This document shows positions 6,795 to 9,062 of a stretch of DNA of 9,062 nt, piece after piece. Position numbers and translations under genes: made by a program. The stretch's first letter is position 1. The number at the start of each line of letters is the position of its first letter. The notes beneath the pieces were generated by a model. It worked only from the letters and a program-made list of their open reading frames with translations. It had not been told where the DNA came from and made no database searches. The stretch is from Acidobacteriota bacterium (GTDB taxonomy: Bacteria > Acidobacteriota > Thermoanaerobaculia > Gp7-AA8), in contig QHVY01000288.1 in the NCBI GenBank assembly GCA_003223695.1, positions 1 to 9,062 of the forward strand. The letters run 5' to 3'.

Positions 6795-6986
6795 CCCAGC
6801 CTGCTTCGCCTGCGCGAGTCTTAGCACCGCGACTGTTAGGTCGTGCAGCGAATGGATCACGCCGACTTCGAAGGCGCTTGGCGGATTTCCCGCCGCACAC
6901 GCACATGTCCCGCATGGTCCGCCGCGGCCGCCGTCGTGACTGTCCATCGGATGCCCGCAAGCACAGGAATCTTTTGCGAGTTGCAT
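6786..6986 (-). CDS. Small Cys/His-rich protein, probable zinc site
   Basis: A 66-residue frame. Residues 8-30 hold a dense set of metal-type ligands: Cys8, Cys10, His12, His17, Cys25, Cys28 and Cys30, in the order CxCGHxxxxH then CxxCxC. This looks like a small zinc-ribbon or knuckle. The remainder (residues 38-62, FEVGVIHSLHDLTVAVLRLAQAKQ) would form one amphipathic helix. I do not recognise a named family. The start is the ATG at 6986; no proper Shine-Dalgarno is seen, with AGGG lying directly against the ATG. The stop codon TAG comes from the end of the palindromic repeat. It lies 138 bases downstream of the SGNH hydrolase gene on the same strand and faces the M16 operon. The patterned cysteines argue for a real gene, but at this length an accidental frame cannot be excluded. 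Confidence 0.5.
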   Translation of the reverse strand: MQLAKDSCACGHPMDSHDGGRGGPCGTCACAAGNPPSAFEVGVIHSLHDLTVAVLRLAQAKQAGKT

Positions 6987-7046
6987 CCCTAGAGCCTACT
7001 TCGCGTTTTCGATAAATGCCACAGTGACGACGGTCCGGATGACGGT

Positions 7047-7099
7047 TCACCACAGAGAGGACGGAGATCACGGAGATGTCTTTGTGTGCTCTGTGGTGA
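7047..7099. repeat. Inverted repeat TCACCACAGAG / CTCTGTGGTGA
   Basis: Perfect 11-base arms at 7047-7057 and 7089-7099 flank a 31-base purine-rich spacer (GAGGACGGAGATCACGGAGA...). The unit lies 25 bases after the stop of the SGNH hydrolase gene and 60 bases upstream of the small Cys/His gene. It resembles a widespread CACAGAG-type intergenic repeat. A hairpin here could end or attenuate transcription between the two minus-strand genes. Apart from this repeat I see nothing in 6987-7124. Confidence 0.65.
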
Positions 7100-7124
7100 T
7101 TCCATGTGCCGTCGAGCGGCGTCT

Positions 7125-7883
7125 TCAGAAGGCATCGGCGATCCGGCGCGCGATCAGCGCGTAACCTTCATCGCCCGGATGAAAGCGATCCATCGACAGC
7201 CGGTCGTGCCATTGGAAGAGATCCGCGGTCTGCACGACGACGACGTTCGGATCGCGCTCGAATTTCTCGACGAGCTTCGCGTTCCACTCGTTGATGAATG
7301 GCGTGAGCATCCCGCCCATCGGCGCGCTCACAAATGGATTGTAGAGACCGATGAGAAAAATGCGCGCGCGTGGGTTTGCATCGCGGATCGAAGCGATTGC
7401 GCGTCCGATCTGCCCCAGCACGCTGCCCATCACCAGGTCGGGATTGGGCGGCGCGCTGTTGCGCCAGTTGTCGCCCCAGAGATCGTTTCCGCCGATCGAG
7501 ACGATGATCACATTCGATTGCGCGAGCAGGACGCGCACATTGTGGCTCTGAAGCTGCTGCAGAAGATCTGCGGTGCGCGCGCCGTTGATCGCCAGGTTCA
7601 CGATGTTGTCCGTTTTGATGTGCCGCTGACGGAGATCGTCGACGAAGCGGCCGCCGATGCCCAGTCCGGTCTCGTCGCCCGTGCCGCGAGCGAGGGAGTC
7701 GCCGAGGATGATGGGAGCGATGGTGCCCACCGGAGCGGAGGCGGCGGGAACGCGGCGCCCGAACGGGACGTTCACCGCCGTCCCTGTGTTGCCGCGGGCG
7801 AATGAGTAGAATCCATGCGCGAAGACGGCAGCCGAGATCAACGCGGCACCGACCGGCACGTACCAATAGACAAAGCGACGCAT
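7125..7883 (-). CDS. Membrane-anchored SGNH/GDSL hydrolase
   Basis: A 252-residue serine hydrolase of the SGNH fold (esterase, lipase or carbohydrate deacetylase activity; the substrate cannot be told). All four catalytic blocks are present: IILGDSLARG with nucleophile Ser63, NLAINGA with the oxyanion Gly101, SIGGNDLWG with Asn133, and MDRFHPGDEGY with Asp232 and His235. Residues 4-28 (FVYWYVPVGAALISAAVFAHGFYSF) form one hydrophobic segment after MRR, either an uncleaved signal anchor or a signal peptide, so the enzyme should act outside the cytoplasm. The spacing from nucleophile to Asp/His is normal. The start at 7883 puts MRR directly before the hydrophobic segment; a second ATG at 7898 would add five residues (MRTGF). 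No Shine-Dalgarno is clear at either. The start codon overlaps that of the divergent ABC gene. Confidence 0.87.
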   Translation of the reverse strand: MRRFVYWYVPVGAALISAAVFAHGFYSFARGNTGTAVNVPFGRRVPAASAPVGTIAPIILGDSLARGTGDETGLGIGGRFVDDLRQRHIKTDNIVNLAINGARTADLLQQLQSHNVRVLLAQSNVIIVSIGGNDLWGDNWRNSAPPNPDLVMGSVLGQIGRAIASIRDANPRARIFLIGLYNPFVSAPMGGMLTPFINEWNAKLVEKFERDPNVVVVQTADLFQWHDRLSMDRFHPGDEGYALIARRIADAF

Positions 7884-8787
7884 GAAACCCGTTCTCATCG
7901 CCAGCAATCTTACGAAAGTCATCGGCAAACGTACCATCGTCGACAACGTTTCCTTCGCTCTCGATGCCGGCGAGGTCTTCGGCTTCCTCGGTCCTAACGG
8001 CGCGGGAAAGACGACGACGATCCGAATGCTCGTCGGTCTGATCAAACCGACGAACGGTAACGTCACGATTTGCGGCTTCGACATTCGTCGCCAATTCGAG
8101 CAGGCGATGAGCAACATCGGCTGCATTGTCGAAAACCCCGACCTCTATCGATTCATGACCGGTCGGGAGAATCTCGAGCATTTCGCGCGAATGCTTGGCG
8201 TCGGCAACGAGGAAATCGAGCGCGTCGCCGAGCTGGTGGCACTGGCGCATCGCCTCGACCAGCGTGTGGGCACGTATTCGCTGGGTATGCGGCAACGGCT
8301 AGGCATCGCGCAGGCTTTGTTAGGCACCCCGCGACTACTGATCCTCGATGAACCGGCGAATGGTCTCGATCCCGCCGGCATCCGTGAGATCCGCGAACTA
8401 CTGAGACACCTCGCGCATGATCGTCAAATGGCTGTCTTCGTCTCCAGTCACCTCCTGGGAGAAGTTGAACTGATGTGCGATCGCGTGGCGATCATTCACA
8501 AAGGGCAGCTTCTCCGCGAAGGATCGGTCAAGGATCTGATCTCCAGCCACCGGGAGATGGAGTTTCGCGTCGGTGACGTGGCGCGCGCGTCGGAGATCGT
8601 GCGCTCGAAAGGGTTCGCGTTCCGCGCCGATACCGATCGTCTTTGGATCTCGATGGACGAGAATGACGCGCCGCCGCTCGTCGCTGCACTCGCCGAGAAT
8701 GGCGTGGCAGTGTTTCACGCGCAGCGGCACGTCGAGAGTCTCGAAGAGATGTTCCTGCAGGCGACGGGCGGCGAAACGGTCGACTGA
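7882..8787 (+). CDS. ABC transporter ATP-binding protein, NatA/BcrA type
   Basis: A 301-residue ATPase of the ABC-2 (drug, antibiotic or sodium export) class. Walker A is GPNGAGKTT (37-45), the Q-loop region is around CIVENPDLYRFMTGRENL (81-98) with Glu in place of the usual Gln, the signature is YSLGMRQRL (132-140), Walker B is LLILDEP (152-158), the D-loop is NGLDP (160-164), and the switch histidine is His190 (VSSHLL). A C-terminal accessory segment of about 75 residues (from 226) is usual for BcrA-like proteins. All ATPase residues are present. A membrane partner is needed, but none is encoded next to it here: upstream is the divergent SGNH gene and downstream is the convergent methyltransferase remnant. 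The start was chosen at ATG 7882 (MKPVLIASNLTK), which gives the normal distance of about 36 residues to Walker A; no Shine-Dalgarno is seen. Confidence 0.92.
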   Translation: MKPVLIASNLTKVIGKRTIVDNVSFALDAGEVFGFLGPNGAGKTTTIRMLVGLIKPTNGNVTICGFDIRRQFEQAMSNIGCIVENPDLYRFMTGRENLEHFARMLGVGNEEIERVAELVALAHRLDQRVGTYSLGMRQRLGIAQALLGTPRLLILDEPANGLDPAGIREIRELLRHLAHDRQMAVFVSSHLLGEVELMCDRVAIIHKGQLLREGSVKDLISSHREMEFRVGDVARASEIVRSKGFAFRADTDRLWISMDENDAPPLVAALAENGVAVFHAQRHVESLEEMFLQATGGETVD

Positions 8788-9062
8788 CTATCGCTCGCAC
8801 GCATAGACGAACGCCGGCGGCATATTGCGCCACACCACAGGCGTCACGTACACGGCCGAGAATAACCGAAGGTGGCGAACGTTCCGCCGGAGCGAGAACT
8901 TTGTGGATCACACCGCGCGATCACCTGCACGCGCGAAAAGCGTGACGCGAGGATTTGTGCAAAGGTGGGATTGATTTCAATCGAGACGATCATCGCCTTG
9001 TGCGCGGCCGCTTCGGCGATCAGTCTTGTGAACCGGTTCCACCAGCAAGCTCCACGATCGCC
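8788..9062 (-). pseudogene. Broken SAM-dependent methyltransferase gene, N-terminus cut by window edge
   Basis: Three pieces of one protein lie in different frames. From the right edge, 9061-9032 reads AIVELAGGTG, the SAM-binding motif I. From about 9032 to 8908 another frame reads FTRLIAEAAAHKAMIVSIEI then NPTFAQILASRFSRVQVIA, giving the acidic motif II (SIEINP) and the next strand. From 8907 to 8788 a third frame reads TKFSLRRNVRHLRLFSAVYV then TPVVWRNMPPAFVYACER and TAG, which matches the usual C-terminus of phospholipid N-methyltransferase or KsgA-like proteins (WRNxPPAxVY). The middle, which would hold the substrate motif, is absent: I estimate some 50-60 residues by comparison with remembered family members. 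At the first break 1 or 4 bases are missing. The stop abuts the stop of the convergent ABC gene with no base between. Whether the damage is real or an assembly fault is open. Confidence 0.72.

Noticed and set aside
7086..7805. Plus-strand open frame (239 residues)
   Set aside because: It is antisense to the SGNH hydrolase, whose four catalytic blocks are all on the minus strand.
7168..8295. Minus-strand open frame of 375 residues spanning the SGNH and ABC genes
   Set aside because: It is a third-frame shadow across two well-supported genes; its second half is extremely Arg-rich, as expected for shifted GC-rich code.

Overview
The window looks like chromosomal DNA from a GC-rich, free-living Gram-negative bacterium. 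Acidobacteriota or a close soil or sediment relative is my best guess. This rests on the paired periplasmic M16 proteases (one with a LolA-like tail), the DinB-family protein, and several families of short palindromic intergenic repeats. No ribosomal RNA, tRNA, phage, transposase or CRISPR array is visible, and the guess at the phylum is inference.

Left part (1-3085, all minus strand): a DinB-family metal-binding protein lies upstream of a tightly packed group, glucokinase (glk), the P-loop ATPase ychF, and an alpha/beta-hydrolase-like protein cut by the left edge. glk and ychF overlap by 10 bases; ychF and the hydrolase-like gene overlap by one base, so the three are probably co-transcribed and translationally coupled. 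Between DinB and glk sits a 216-base non-coding stretch holding two different inverted repeats.

Middle (3130-6733, plus strand): two M16 peptidase genes overlap by ATGA. The first carries the zinc motif HxxEH and is the catalytic subunit. The second lacks it, keeps the R/Y pair of the non-catalytic partner, and adds a C-terminal domain of about 200 residues resembling lipoprotein-carrier proteins. Both have signal peptides, so the pair is expected to work in the periplasm. A palindromic repeat lies in frame inside the signal-peptide coding region of the second gene, and a related copy follows its stop codon.

Right part (6786-9062): a tiny Cys/His-rich protein and a membrane-anchored SGNH hydrolase are on the minus strand. 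A NatA/BcrA-type ABC ATPase on the plus strand has a start codon that overlaps that of the SGNH gene. A broken methyltransferase gene on the minus strand runs into the right edge.

The most striking feature is that three unrelated genes (ychF, the catalytic M16 gene, the methyltransferase) each lack an internal segment (about 50, 60 and well over 100 bases) and change reading frame there, while the code on both sides still matches the family. This is either a sequence or assembly problem or real decay. It should be settled before any of these genes is called functional or dead.
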